DNA from: Candidatus Anaerostipes avistercoris
GTDB taxonomy: Bacteria; Bacillota; Clostridia; Lachnospirales; Lachnospiraceae
DNA: 64,000 bases
NCBI GenBank assembly: GCA_019119895.1
Contig: DWWD01000009.1
Coordinates: forward strand, 1 to 64,000
Direction: 5' to 3'
Part shown: piece by piece, positions 32,199-41,040 of the stretch
Layout: each line of letters opens with the position of its first letter
Position numbering within the stretch: the stretch's first letter is position 1
Position numbers and translations under genes: made by a program
Notes under the pieces: model-generated
What the model saw: only the letters and a program-made list of their open reading frames with translations
Databases searched by the model: none
What the model was told of the DNA's origin: nothing

Positions 32199-33095
32199 CT
32201 ATTCATGATGATTTCTTCTGCTGTTATGTGTACTCTGGGAATGATTTTCGCCGGAGTCATTTTGCGTGTTCTGGCGGTGGTGACCGGAAGAAGTACTTTG
32301 TGTGTTTTGATGATGACGGCTGGTTGAGGCAGTATGTGTCTCCTGATGGTGTGTGCCGGCAGTGGATGTATTCTGTCTGTTTTTTTGCTGCCCGGAATGA
32401 TGCTGCTGGCCGGATTTGTCACCTTCGCCGGACAATGAGTGTATAAGGTCATGGATTTCTTTCATTGTCATGTCTTTGACTTCTTCTGCTGTGATGTCAG
32501 AGCCGAGAGCCTGAAGTCTCAGGAAAGCCTGATATTTGCCGGAGGAAAGCCCCAGATGATGGGCTTCTTCCGTATCTTCGTGATCTGCCATGTAACAGTA
32601 AGTATTTTCGCTTTCCTTTGTGGAAGTTTCAGCGTGGGAGTATATGCGCCTGCACTGGCTGGTATTTTCTCCGGACACTGTGATCGTTAAAACTTCGTCT
32701 CCGGACAACAGATCTTTGACACGGTCAGATGCAACAATTTCGTCAATGGCGTCTTCACAGTCCATATATTTGACCTCAAGTGAGGAAGCCAGTTTTTCGC
32801 CGTCTGAGTTATAACCGGTGACAGCCAAAACCTTGTTGAACCGGTTGACGCTCAGTTCTAGAGAAGGATTGATATCAATGCTGACGGAAGCGGTAGGAGT
32901 GAAATAAATGCGCCAGCCGCCGAATCCGACTGCCAGGAAGAACAGGCATGCAGAGGCCAGAATGGCAAAGCGCCGCCGGAACATATTCGGTCTGGAAGAT
33001 GCCCCGCGCTGTTCCCGGAGAAATGCTTTGGTGTTGTTTTTCAGTGATTCTTCCGCATGGATCTGCTGGAATGCATCGTGGATTTTATTCTTCAT
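32199..33095 (-). CDS. RsgI-like transmembrane anti-sigma factor
   Basis: A 298-residue membrane protein expected to hold the partner sigma factor inactive. An N-terminal cytoplasmic part (about residues 1-42) precedes a membrane helix (43-62), and the extracellular domain begins ASVSIDINPSLELSVNRFNKVLAV, the RsgI-type domain seen in clostridial anti-sigma factors. The C-terminus (about residues 215-298) is a low-complexity His/Ser/Thr/Gln tail with HHQNTQS-like repeats, perhaps metal-binding or cell-wall interacting. The start overlaps the end of the sigma gene by 11 bases, a tight coupling typical of sigma/anti-sigma pairs. What signal it senses is unknown. Confidence 0.85.
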   Translation of the reverse strand: MKNKIHDAFQQIHAEESLKNNTKAFLREQRGASSRPNMFRRRFAILASACLFFLAVGFGGWRIYFTPTASVSIDINPSLELSVNRFNKVLAVTGYNSDGEKLASSLEVKYMDCEDAIDEIVASDRVKDLLSGDEVLTITVSGENTSQCRRIYSHAETSTKESENTYCYMADHEDTEEAHHLGLSSGKYQAFLRLQALGSDITAEEVKDMTMKEIHDLIHSLSGEGDKSGQQHHSGQQKNRQNTSTAGTHHQETHTASTSRHHQNTQSTSSGHHRQNTQNDSGENHSQSTHNSRRNHHE

Positions 33096-33570
33096 ATTCG
33101 CTTCCTCCTAACTTTGTTTTCAGTATTTTTTTCGCGCGGGTTAGGAGCGTATACACTGTATTCACGTTCTTTCCCAGAATTTCGCCGATCTGAGGCGCCG
33201 TGTACCCTTCATAAAAATGCAGATATACCACATCTTTGTACTTTTTGGGAAGAGACAGAACGGCCTCCAGAACCTCTCTGTGATCCTGCGGGACAGGAGC
33301 CGGCTCCTCGATCAGCTGATCAATGGATACAGTATGCTTGCGAAAAAAACTTTTCAATAAATCTTTACATGCATTGATGGTCACACGGATCATCCAGGCT
33401 TTTTCATGCTCTTTGCTTTTAAATTCAACGGAGCTCAGGGCATATTTCAGGAAAACGGTCTGAAATATGTCCTCTGTATCCGCATAATTTTTTAAATGCA
33501 GCATGCAAAGCCGCCGGACCATATCTGAATATTCATCGACTGCTCGGTTTATTTCTGTTTCGCTCCGCAT
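33085..33570 (-). CDS. ECF-type RNA polymerase sigma factor
   Basis: A 161-residue sigma-70 family ECF factor. Region 2 is visible in YSDMVRRLCMLHLKNYADTEDIFQTVFLKYA, and region 4 in LPKKYKDVVYLHFYEGY followed by APQIGEILGKNVNTVYTLLTRAKKILK, the helix-turn-helix that reads the -35 element (written here in parts). It directs RNA polymerase to a small regulon when freed by the adjacent anti-sigma factor, whose gene it overlaps. The gene follows the repeat-protein gene by 18 bases, so that exported protein is probably in the same operon. A -10/-35 recognition element for autoregulation was not identified. Confidence 0.9.
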   Translation of the reverse strand: MRSETEINRAVDEYSDMVRRLCMLHLKNYADTEDIFQTVFLKYALSSVEFKSKEHEKAWMIRVTINACKDLLKSFFRKHTVSIDQLIEEPAPVPQDHREVLEAVLSLPKKYKDVVYLHFYEGYTAPQIGEILGKNVNTVYTLLTRAKKILKTKLGGSEYEE

Positions 33571-33588
33571 TATCCTTTCATCCTCTGT

Positions 33589-34152
33589 TTAATGACATGT
33601 TCCATGGGACTGATGATGGTGCCTGCCGCTGCTGTCGTGGTGTGAGTTTGTCTGTTTTCGCTGGGAAGTACAGTGATCACAGACACCATCGCTGTTCTGA
33701 TCGGTATAGTACTGGCAGCGGCTGGAAGAAGTCTGAGTTTTTTTGGGCGCACAGTGATCACAGGCGCCGTCATTGTTCTGGTCGCTATAGTACTGACAGC
33801 GGCCGGAAGAAGTGCTTTCTTTTTTAGAAGCACAGTGGTCGCACACACCATCGTTGTTCTGGTCAGTATAGTATTGACAGCGGCTGGAAGTCGTCTGTTT
33901 TGTCTTTGCTGTGGTCTGTGCTGAAGTATTTGTGGAAGCCGCCGGGGCAGCTGTTGTGGCAGCGGCAGTACTTTCCGTAGATTTCGCCGTTGTGGAGGCG
34001 GTAGCAGCTGTCGTGGACTCTGTTGTGGCGGAAGTGCTGCTCTCAGAACTTCCGGTACTGCTCTCCGGGGTCTGGCTGAATGCGTAAATACAGACGGTAC
34101 CCAGAGAAAAAGCAAAGACTGTGACTAAAATACCTGTTATTAGTTTTTTCAT
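33589..34152 (-). CDS. Secreted protein with three Cys-flanked calcium-loop repeats
   Basis: A 187-residue exported protein. It has a signal peptide (about 1-25), a Ser/Thr/Ala-rich linker (30-85), three 33-residue repeats each containing CQYYTDQNNDGVCDHC or a close variant, and a His-rich end. The DxNxDGxCD core is an EF-hand/dockerin-like calcium loop, here bracketed by cysteines that could form disulfides. The start at 34152 is chosen because GGAGGG precedes it; an earlier ATG 25 codons upstream has none. It leads the sigma/anti-sigma operon and may be a sensor, effector or regulon product. No named family is recognised. Confidence 0.75.
   Translation of the reverse strand: MKKLITGILVTVFAFSLGTVCIYAFSQTPESSTGSSESSTSATTESTTAATASTTAKSTESTAAATTAAPAASTNTSAQTTAKTKQTTSSRCQYYTDQNNDGVCDHCASKKESTSSGRCQYYSDQNNDGACDHCAPKKTQTSSSRCQYYTDQNSDGVCDHCTSQRKQTNSHHDSSGRHHHQSHGTCH
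33661..33895 (-). repeat. Three tandem repeats encoding the calcium-loop motif
   Basis: Units of roughly 99 bases encode CQYYxDQNxDGxCDHC. The DNA is similar among copies, suggesting recent duplication. Confidence 0.75.
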
Positions 34153-34324
34153 AATGTATCCCTCCATTTGTATTGTTTTATTGGTTGTTTCACTATCAAT
34201 ACGATTGAGAGGGATAAAACCATTCACTTTTTGGAAATTTTTTGGAAAATCTTTTTTCTATTATAGTATAGCGCAAAAAGAGAGACGGGACATATAAGAA
34301 AATGCAAATAGATGGAAAAAACGG

Positions 34325-34355
34325 TTGACTCTTCCCTTAGGTCAGAGGCTATACT
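34325..34355 (+). promoter_or_regulatory. MerR-family promoter with 19-bp spacer
   Basis: TTGACT and TATACT are separated by exactly 19 bases, with a CCTTAGG-centred dyad in the spacer. This is the standard layout for promoters distorted and activated by MerR/BmrR proteins, directly before a gene of that family, so autoregulation is likely. Confidence 0.8.
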
Positions 34356-34397
34356 GAAATCAGATTCGGATCGAACATGTACAAGGAGGAGAAAAAG

Positions 34398-35198
34398 ATG
34401 ATTTCCATTGGTGAATTTTCTAAAATATGTAAGGTGACGGTGAAAACCCTGCGTTATTATGACAGGATCGGGCTGCTGAAACCGGTTCATGTGGACGATA
34501 TGACAGGATACCGCTATTACAGTCGGGAACAGCTGGAGAAAATGCTTCTGATTCAAAGATTAAAACGCTATGGATTTTCCCTGGAAGAGGTCCGGGACAT
34601 TCTCCGTTGTACGGAACAGGGAGCGCTCCTTTCCAAAATGCTGCAGCAAAAAGAGAAGCTTGTAAGAGAGAAAAAGGATATGGAGCTGGCAATCGGCGAA
34701 TTGACGGCTCATATGCAGAATTATGAAAGGACGGGAGATCTTATGGATTATCAAAAAGGTTACAGGATTGAGGTAAAAGAAGTTCCGGCAAGAAATGTGA
34801 TCGCGTGCCGGCAGAAAATGAGTGTAGATGAATTCGGTAAATATTACAGCGCTTTATACGAAAGAGTGCCGAAAGAGCACGTAACGCCCAACGGTGTTGT
34901 GGGAGCGGTGTATTATGATAAGGAATTTGACCGGGAATGCTCAGACATCGAACTGATCGTCGGAGTCCGGGAAAAGGAAAAAGCAGACAAAGTCATAAAA
35001 GCCGGTCTGTGTGCCGTGACGGTGCATAAAGGACCGTATTCCTCTCTGCCGGAAGCTTATGCGGCGCTGGTAGAGTGGATTGCGGAAAATGGGTATACAT
35101 GGAACGGAGAACCCTATGAGATTTATACAAAGAATCAGTTTGACAGTCTGTCTCCGGAAGACTGGGAGACAGAAGTATATTTTCCGGTGAAGAAATAG
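34398..35198 (+). CDS. MerR regulator with GyrI-like effector domain (BmrR-like)
   Basis: A 266-residue regulator. The N-terminal MerR domain contains ISIGEFSKICKVTVKTLRYY and YRYYSREQLEKM, followed by a coiled-coil helix (about residues 80-115). The C-terminal part (about 125-266) begins YRIEVKEVPARNVIACR and shows the SoxS/GyrI-like effector fold that binds drugs or amphipathic cations in BmrR. It would activate its own 19-bp-spacer promoter and perhaps an efflux gene, but none is immediately adjacent. The ATG at 34398 follows GGAGGA; a start seven codons earlier overlaps that site. A clear terminator closes the gene. Confidence 0.9.
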   Translation: MISIGEFSKICKVTVKTLRYYDRIGLLKPVHVDDMTGYRYYSREQLEKMLLIQRLKRYGFSLEEVRDILRCTEQGALLSKMLQQKEKLVREKKDMELAIGELTAHMQNYERTGDLMDYQKGYRIEVKEVPARNVIACRQKMSVDEFGKYYSALYERVPKEHVTPNGVVGAVYYDKEFDRECSDIELIVGVREKEKADKVIKAGLCAVTVHKGPYSSLPEAYAALVEWIAENGYTWNGEPYEIYTKNQFDSLSPEDWETEVYFPVKK

Positions 35199-35207
35199 AA
35201 AACAGGG

Positions 35208-35241
35208 GAAGACGGCCGAACAAATCCGGCCGTCTTCTTTA
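35208..35241 (+). terminator. Rho-independent terminator
   Basis: GAAGACGGCCG pairs with CGGCCGTCTTC, then TTTA. Ends the MerR regulator transcript and may serve the opposite strand too. Confidence 0.8.
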
Positions 35242-35263
35242 CTTAAAATCATTGATACTGCAG

Positions 35264-35476
35264 CTATTCTTCTTCCGAAGATTCGGAAGAATCTTCATCG
35301 GGTTCAGCATCCTGCTTATATTTATCATTTGATATTAAATTTATGATTTTTTCCTGTCTGTTTATCTTTTCTTCCATTTTCCATATTTTCTTTTGCTGAT
35401 ACCATACGACAACAGGGAGAAACAGAACGAAGATCCCATATGCGAAAACGATTGTGAGAAAAATTGCAAATAACAT
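35264..35476 (-). CDS. Small membrane protein with acidic tail
   Basis: A 70-residue protein with one N-terminal membrane helix (about residues 2-27), a basic coiled region (KKIWKMEEKINRQEK) and a strongly acidic end (EDSSESSEEE). Similar small proteins are common and uncharacterised in Clostridia. AAGGGG precedes the start. It stands alone between two regulators. Confidence 0.55.
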   Translation of the reverse strand: MLFAIFLTIVFAYGIFVLFLPVVVWYQQKKIWKMEEKINRQEKIINLISNDKYKQDAEPDEDSSESSEEE

Positions 35477-35632
35477 TTTTTCATCCCCTTCTTATATTGA
35501 TCATTCCTCTTTGCAGGATTCTTTCTTGTATTATCATACATCTATTTTGCCAAAGAATCCATAAGGAAATCCGTCGTTTGACAGAAACAAAGAACGATTG
35601 CGGCTGCTGCAGTATGCAATTAAATTTTTTCT

Positions 35633-35651
35633 AAGTTACAAGTGGTAACTT
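35633..35651 (+). promoter_or_regulatory. Inverted repeat upstream of the LevR-type activator
   Basis: AAGTTAC and GTAACTT flank AAGTG, about 70 bases before the gene. A plausible operator; the binding protein is unknown. Confidence 0.4.
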
Positions 35652-35721
35652 TGTTCTTATTAAGGTACAATATAAGAGCAGTGAAAAAGTATCTGAAAGA
35701 ATTAGAACAGGAAAGGGTATT

Positions 35722-38358
35722 ATGGCAAAACCGAGCAATAAAAACAGAATCATGGAACTTCTGAAGGAAACAGCGGAAAAACAGACAGCAGAAGAAATTG
35801 CGGAGAAACTGGGAATTCAGAGAAATACCGCCAGCGGCATTTTAAATGAGCTGGCCCGGGAGGGGATGATCCGAAAAGAAAAGACCCGGCCGGTGCAGTT
35901 TTCTTATATACCAAAAACCCCGGAGCCGTCAGACGATCCGTTTTCCCATTTCATTGGCGCAGACAAAAGCCTGAAGGAAGCGGTAGAGAAATGCAAGCTG
36001 TCAGCGGCGTATCCGAAGCGGGGTATGCCGATTTTATTGTTTGGGGCAAGCGGCGTGGGAAAGAGCCTGCTGGCGGAATACATTTATCAATATGCGAAAT
36101 TTATTCATGCGATTCCGGAAGACGCACCGTTTGTGGTTTTAAACTGTGCGGATTACGCCAATAATAAAGAACTGCTGTCTTCTGTATTATTCGGATATAA
36201 AAAGGGAGCGTTTACCGGTGCAGACAGGGATACGAAAGGGCTGATTGAGGAGGCGGATCAGGGATATCTGTTTCTGGATGAAGTCCATCGTCTTTCGCCG
36301 GAAGGTCAGGAAAAGTTATTCCGTTATATGGATAAGGGAATTGTATCAAGAATCGGGGACAGCAGTCATAATTTTTCTCTGAACGTCCGTCTGATTTTCG
36401 CTACGACGGAAGGAAAGGAAACGATGCTGGATACCTTTCTCCGGAGAATTCCGGTGGATGTGACGCTGCCGTCGTTTCATGAAAGAACTCTGGAGGAAAA
36501 ATACCAGCTGATTCTTCATTTATTTCATCAGGAAGCGGATATTATGGAATGTGATTTCCTGGTAAGCAGCAACGTGATCAACCGGCTCCTGACATTCCAG
36601 GGGCAGGGGAACATAGGAACTTTGAAAAATATTATCCGGCTGTGCTGTGCCAAAGCGTACAGTGAAGAACGAAGACAGGGGACTGTTATATCTGTGAAGC
36701 TTAGTTATTTGTCCGTGACGCAGGAGATTATGCTGGGGAATGAATCGGTGCCGTACGTTAACCAGGATATAAAAATTTCCGCAAAGGATAAGGAGGCGCA
36801 GTATATTTCCGCGTCTGAACAGATCAGCCTTTATTTTCCGGCGGCAGTCATTGCGCAGGCCGTCCGGGATTATCTGGAAAAGAAGATTTCCAATACAAAA
36901 TTCCGAAAGCTGATCTACAAAGAAGTGAATAAGATCATAGATGATGTCATGAATCAGGAAATGTATCCATATATTCAGAATTTATACAGTCAGGCAATTG
37001 GAAATATCCTGATTTATCTTCAGGACAATTACGGATTAAAATATAACGGCATCATGGAAATGGTATTTGTAAAAATCCTGTATGCACTGAATAATCAGGA
37101 TGACAAGGCAGAGGATGAACAATATGAAATGATTGCCAGCCAGCTGCGGCCGGTGATGTACCGGTATTATAAGATGGGTCTTATTTTTTATGAGATGATT
37201 CATCAGGCGCTGGATTATGAGACCAATCCGTGGTTTGTCCGTCTGTTTGCCATGCTTTATTTTTACAGTATGGCGAAAGAAGAAGGAGAATATATCAACG
37301 CCATCATCGTATCCCACGGGCCGGCGACGGCGTCCAGCATTACCAGCACGGTCAATCGGGTTTTTGAGACATATATTTTTGAGGCCTTTGATATGGCCTA
37401 CGATACGCCGAAGCGGGAAGTGGTGTCCCGGATCAAAAAATATCTGAAAAATACCAACACATCCAAAGGACTGCTGATTTTTGTGGATATGGGATCTCTT
37501 CTGAGCATTTCCGAGGATCTGAAGGATGATGTGGAAGGAGATCTTGGAATTGTCAACAATATTACGACGGAAATGGCTCTGGAGGCCGGAGAACTGATTC
37601 TGCGCCATGAGAATCTGAAAAATATTGTCGATGACATCATTGCCCATCATGTGACGAAACGCTCTTATGTTCCAAGCAGACAGAAGCCGAAAGCCATTGT
37701 GCTGTGCTGTATGACCGGTCTGGGAACTGCGGGAAAGATGAAAGGACTGATTCAGGAGTGCCTGGAAGGAATGGAAGGCGTTGAAGTTGTAGAAGAATCT
37801 TATTCGGAACTGCACAAAAAGGGCAGTCAGTGTGATGTATTCCGGAAATATGACGTTCAGTTTATTGTGGCAACGAATAAGCTGGAGATGGAAGGATATG
37901 AGACTCTTCTGCTCAATGAACTGATCGATGAGCGGGGAGAAAAAGTCATCTACGGTACGATCGGAAGATATTTTGAAAAAGAAATCGTACAGAAATTTAT
38001 CGAAAATATCGTGCGGAGTTTTACCATGAAGAATCTGATTGGCCAGCTGACGATTTTAAATCCGGATAAAATCATGGATGATGTGGGAGAAGTCATTACA
38101 AGGCTGGAGATCCTGGAGGAAACCAATTATCCGATTGATCTGAAGAAAATGCTCTATATTCATATGTGTGTCATGGTAGAGCGGCTGATGCTGGAGAAAG
38201 GACTCCTTCCGGAAGATAACGCGACACAACAGATAAAGTGTCGGGAAAGTTTTGTAAAAAACCTGAAAGAAAGCTTTTCTGTCATAGAAGACAAGTATCG
38301 TGTGTCGATTAATGACATGGAAATTCAGATGATCTACAATCTGGTGGAAGATATTTAA
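35722..38358 (+). CDS. LevR-type sigma-54-dependent PTS operon activator
   Basis: An 878-residue activator of mannose-family PTS operons. Domains in order: a winged helix (about 1-65, TAEEIAEKLGIQRNTASG), an AAA+ domain (about 75-320) with Walker A GASGVGKS, the sigma-54-contacting GAFTGAD loop and Walker B LFLDEVHR, then PRD1, an EIIA-like domain (about 525-660, VSHGPATASS), an EIIB-like domain (CCMTGLGTAGKMKG) and a C-terminal PRD2. Phosphorylation of the PRDs by HPr and EIIB tunes activity to sugar supply. The intact GAFTGA loop, the consensus -24/-12 promoter just downstream and rpoN in the same block make a complete circuit. Confidence 0.93.
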   Translation: MAKPSNKNRIMELLKETAEKQTAEEIAEKLGIQRNTASGILNELAREGMIRKEKTRPVQFSYIPKTPEPSDDPFSHFIGADKSLKEAVEKCKLSAAYPKRGMPILLFGASGVGKSLLAEYIYQYAKFIHAIPEDAPFVVLNCADYANNKELLSSVLFGYKKGAFTGADRDTKGLIEEADQGYLFLDEVHRLSPEGQEKLFRYMDKGIVSRIGDSSHNFSLNVRLIFATTEGKETMLDTFLRRIPVDVTLPSFHERTLEEKYQLILHLFHQEADIMECDFLVSSNVINRLLTFQGQGNIGTLKNIIRLCCAKAYSEERRQGTVISVKLSYLSVTQEIMLGNESVPYVNQDIKISAKDKEAQYISASEQISLYFPAAVIAQAVRDYLEKKISNTKFRKLIYKEVNKIIDDVMNQEMYPYIQNLYSQAIGNILIYLQDNYGLKYNGIMEMVFVKILYALNNQDDKAEDEQYEMIASQLRPVMYRYYKMGLIFYEMIHQALDYETNPWFVRLFAMLYFYSMAKEEGEYINAIIVSHGPATASSITSTVNRVFETYIFEAFDMAYDTPKREVVSRIKKYLKNTNTSKGLLIFVDMGSLLSISEDLKDDVEGDLGIVNNITTEMALEAGELILRHENLKNIVDDIIAHHVTKRSYVPSRQKPKAIVLCCMTGLGTAGKMKGLIQECLEGMEGVEVVEESYSELHKKGSQCDVFRKYDVQFIVATNKLEMEGYETLLLNELIDERGEKVIYGTIGRYFEKEIVQKFIENIVRSFTMKNLIGQLTILNPDKIMDDVGEVITRLEILEETNYPIDLKKMLYIHMCVMVERLMLEKGLLPEDNATQQIKCRESFVKNLKESFSVIEDKYRVSINDMEIQMIYNLVEDI

Positions 38359-38372
38359 AAAAATTTCAGATG

Positions 38373-38417
38373 AAAAAAGCTCGTATTTACGCGAAAAAAG
38401 GCGGTACGGGCTTTTTT
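38373..38417 (+). terminator. Terminator after the activator gene
   Basis: AAAAAAGCTCGTA pairs with TACGGGCTTTTTT with one mismatch around a loop of about 19 bases. Confidence 0.6.
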
Positions 38418-38439
38418 AATTTGCCTGAAATAAAAAAGT

Positions 38440-38455
38440 TGGCACGGAACTTGCA
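38440..38455 (+). promoter_or_regulatory. Sigma-54 (-24/-12) promoter of the PTS operon
   Basis: TGGCACGGAACTTGCA matches the sigma-54 consensus TGGCAC-N5-TTGCA exactly. It lies 55 bases before the IIA gene and downstream of the LevR-type activator gene. Confidence 0.95.
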
Positions 38456-38509
38456 ACGTATATAAGTGAAAGATAAAAATGTGATTCATACCAAAAGAGA
38501 GGAGGAACA

Positions 38510-38926
38510 ATGGTCGGACTAATTATTGCAACCCATGGGAATACCAGTGAAGAACTGGTGAAGAGCGCGGAAATGTTTTCAGGACCGCTGGAATGCTGCA
38601 AAACATGGTCTTTAAATCCCGGAGACAATATCGAAGAAGGGGAAAAAGAACTGGAAGCCTATGTTGAGCAGCTGGATCAGGGCGAAGGAGTCCTTATCAT
38701 GACAGATTTGTTTGGAGGAACTCCGTCCAACCTGACACTGAAAATTGCCATGAAACATAATGTGGGAATTTTAACCGGCGTAAATCTGCCGATGCTGATT
38801 CAGTTTATCTCGGATCGTGAAAACAGCACATTGGACCAGCTGATAGCGGATTGTATGGAAATGGGAAGAAACGGAATTTTAAGCCCGAGTGAGGCGATGA
38901 GAGAACGGAGGTATGCAGATGGCTGA
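38510..38926 (+). CDS. PTS mannose-family EIIA component
   Basis: A 138-residue cytoplasmic phosphocarrier. The phospho-accepting histidine is in LIIATHGNTSEELV (residue 9 or so), and MTDLFGGTPSNLTLKIA is the family signature. It receives phosphate from HPr and passes it to EIIB. First gene of the operon under the -24/-12 promoter, with GAGGAGG before the ATG. Its end overlaps the EIIB start by eight bases. Confidence 0.93.
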   Translation: MVGLIIATHGNTSEELVKSAEMFSGPLECCKTWSLNPGDNIEEGEKELEAYVEQLDQGEGVLIMTDLFGGTPSNLTLKIAMKHNVGILTGVNLPMLIQFISDRENSTLDQLIADCMEMGRNGILSPSEAMRERRYADG

Positions 38927-39395
38927 TATTAAATTAGTAAGAATTGATTATCGACTGATCCACGGACAGGTTGTGGCAAAATGGCTGAAGGTAAGCCCGG
39001 TAAGAAGGATTGTCCTTGTGGATGATGTGCTGGGAAATGATGAATTTATGAGCGATATTTATAAAATGGCAGTTCCGAAAGGAACCGCGGTGGATATCGT
39101 AACGGTGAGCAAGGCAAAAAGTGTGCTGGATCAGACAAACGATACGGTATTTCTGATCTTTAAAGACATTGATACCTGCTGCAGAGCCGTACAGAGCGGC
39201 GTGGAAATCCCGGCACTTAATGTGGGAGCGATCCCGAATGAAAAAGACAGAAAACTGATCACCAGCGGGGTGGCTATTTCTCCGGAAGAACTGGAAAAAC
39301 TGAAAGATCTGGAGGCTCAGGGAATTGAAATCACCGTTCAGCCGATTCCTGAAATTGCGGCCCTTTCATTTGATGCGGTGAAAAAGAAAATGTAG
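38919..39395 (+). CDS. PTS mannose-family EIIB component
   Basis: A 158-residue cytoplasmic protein that transfers phosphate from EIIA to the incoming sugar. The phosphorylated histidine is in VRIDYRLIHGQVVAKW, the hallmark of the mannose/fructose/sorbose family. The start at 38919 is chosen because GGAGG is seven bases upstream; the ATG at 38913 is too close to it. It is separated from EIIA as its own gene, as in Aga, Lev and Sor systems, whereas ManX is a fusion. Confidence 0.92.
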   Translation: MADIKLVRIDYRLIHGQVVAKWLKVSPVRRIVLVDDVLGNDEFMSDIYKMAVPKGTAVDIVTVSKAKSVLDQTNDTVFLIFKDIDTCCRAVQSGVEIPALNVGAIPNEKDRKLITSGVAISPEELEKLKDLEAQGIEITVQPIPEIAALSFDAVKKKM

Positions 39396-39407
39396 GAGGA
39401 AAATAGT

Positions 39408-40172
39408 ATGAATACTGTAATTATTGCGATTGTAATGGGCATCATGTACTGGTGGTGCCGTGGAATGATCTTGTCATATTTCGGATTCCTGGTTATTTCA
39501 AGTCCGGTTACAGTAGGACTTGTAGCCGGTCTGCTGATGGGAGAACCGATTCAGGGTCTGATCATCGGAGGAGGAATCGCCCTGGTATTTGCGGGAATCA
39601 TCGCTCCCGGCGGAAATCTTCCGACGGATGAGTGCCTGGCTGCGACCTGTGTTATCCCGATTGCCATCGGATCTGGAATGAGTGCGACTACGGCCATCGC
39701 CCTGGCGGTTCCAATCGGTCTGCTGGGATCTTTCGTGACCAACTTAAGAAAGATCATCAATACATATTTTGTAAGTAAGGCAAATGATTATGCGGAAAAA
39801 GGCGATACAAAAGGCATTTGGAGATGTGCGACTCTGTATCCGGCAATTTTCGCCATTCCGCTTCTGTTCCTGCCGGTTTTCATCATCAATATGGTGGGAC
39901 AGGATGTTGTTGTCAATGTCATGAACGCGCTTCCTGAATTTGTGACTCACGGACTGGAAGTGGCAGGAGGAGTCCTTCCTGCTCTTGGATTCGCGCTGAT
40001 CATGAATATGATCGGAAAAGGAAGGCTGATTCCGTTTGTAATTCTTGGCTATATCGTAGTGGCAGTCGGAGGAGTGAACTCCCTGACAGCCGGAATCATC
40101 GCAATCTGTATCGCATTTATCTATGTGTTCCAGAAGAGAGAAATTACGGAGGAGGTAAACGAAAATGAGTAA
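39408..40172 (+). CDS. PTS mannose-family EIIC component
   Basis: A 254-residue integral membrane subunit that forms the sugar channel together with EIID. It is almost entirely hydrophobic helices, with GEPIQGLIIGGGIALVFAGI and LPTDECLAATCVIPIA, typical of family IIC proteins. GGAGG precedes the ATG. The last codons overlap the EIID start by eight bases. The transported sugar is unknown; the downstream Gfo/Idh/MocA dehydrogenase suggests a modified or amino sugar or sugar acid. Confidence 0.92.
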   Translation: MNTVIIAIVMGIMYWWCRGMILSYFGFLVISSPVTVGLVAGLLMGEPIQGLIIGGGIALVFAGIIAPGGNLPTDECLAATCVIPIAIGSGMSATTAIALAVPIGLLGSFVTNLRKIINTYFVSKANDYAEKGDTKGIWRCATLYPAIFAIPLLFLPVFIINMVGQDVVVNVMNALPEFVTHGLEVAGGVLPALGFALIMNMIGKGRLIPFVILGYIVVAVGGVNSLTAGIIAICIAFIYVFQKREITEEVNENE

Positions 40173-40995
40173 TACAGAAACGACCAAAGCGCCGGAAGAT
40201 AAAAAATTAGTGACGCAGAAAGACCTCAATAAAGCCATGTTCCGCTGGTATCTATCTGCGGAGATGCCGCTGAATTTCGAAAATATGCAGGGAATTGCTT
40301 TCTGCGGAAGTATCGCACCGATTCTGAAAAAAATATATACGAAAAAAGAAGATCTGGTGGACGCCCTGAAACGGCATTTGCTGCTGTATAACTGCAACAT
40401 TACGGCAGGAGGACTGATCCTCGGAACCACCATCGCCATGGAAGAGCAGAGATCACAGAATCCGGACGCTATGCCTGCAGAAGCGATCACCGGTATGAAA
40501 ACCGGTCTGATGGGACCGGTAGCAGCCCTCGGCGATAGTTTTGACTGGGGAATCATCGGTACCTTATTTAAGATTGCGGCAGCTACCCTGGCTGCATCCG
40601 GAAATCCTCTGGCACTGCCGGTTCTGCTGATTTTCGCCGCATACTGTATCGGAGAGCTGATTCTCTTTACGAATCTGACTTATAAAAAAGGACGCAGTTC
40701 CATTAAGAGTATCATGGGATCCGGCCTGATGCAGGATGTTATTTCAGGGGCCAACGTGCTGGCGATGTTTATGATGGGTGCCATGACGGCGTCTATGGTA
40801 ACTCTTACGACGCCATTAAAGATCAGCAGCGTCAACATCCAGGAATCCTTAGATGGAATCTTCCCGGGCGTTTTTCCTCTGGCAGCTTTATTCCTGATTT
40901 ACTGGCTGGTCAGAAAGAAGAAAGTAGGAACCGGTAAGATCGTAATCGGAGTGATCGCTGTTTCTATCATAGGTGCAGCAATTGGTATTTTCTAA
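40165..40995 (+). CDS. PTS mannose-family EIID component
   Basis: A 276-residue subunit. The N-terminal part is cytoplasmic and includes KDLNKAMFRWYLSAEMPLNFE and MQGIAFCGSIAPIL, the standard EIID phrases; the C-terminal half holds the membrane helices and ends with a basic KKKK-type loop and a final hydrophobic helix. It completes the IIA-IIB-IIC-IID permease. The sigma-54 gene follows after 45 bases in the same direction. Confidence 0.92.
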   Translation: MSNTETTKAPEDKKLVTQKDLNKAMFRWYLSAEMPLNFENMQGIAFCGSIAPILKKIYTKKEDLVDALKRHLLLYNCNITAGGLILGTTIAMEEQRSQNPDAMPAEAITGMKTGLMGPVAALGDSFDWGIIGTLFKIAAATLAASGNPLALPVLLIFAAYCIGELILFTNLTYKKGRSSIKSIMGSGLMQDVISGANVLAMFMMGAMTASMVTLTTPLKISSVNIQESLDGIFPGVFPLAALFLIYWLVRKKKVGTGKIVIGVIAVSIIGAAIGIF

Positions 40996-41040
40996 GATCG
41001 ATATATAAAGAGAACAGATGCAGGACAGGAAAGGGTTACT

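Noticed and set aside
33570-34115. Minus-strand frame of 181 codons overlapping the calcium-loop repeat gene
   Set aside because: It is another frame of the same low-complexity, repeat-rich DNA; the frame with signal peptide and DxNxDGxCD motifs is the real one.
37036-37815. Minus-strand 259-codon frame in the LevR-type gene
   Set aside because: Antisense to well-defined PRD and EIIA domains and without a start signal.
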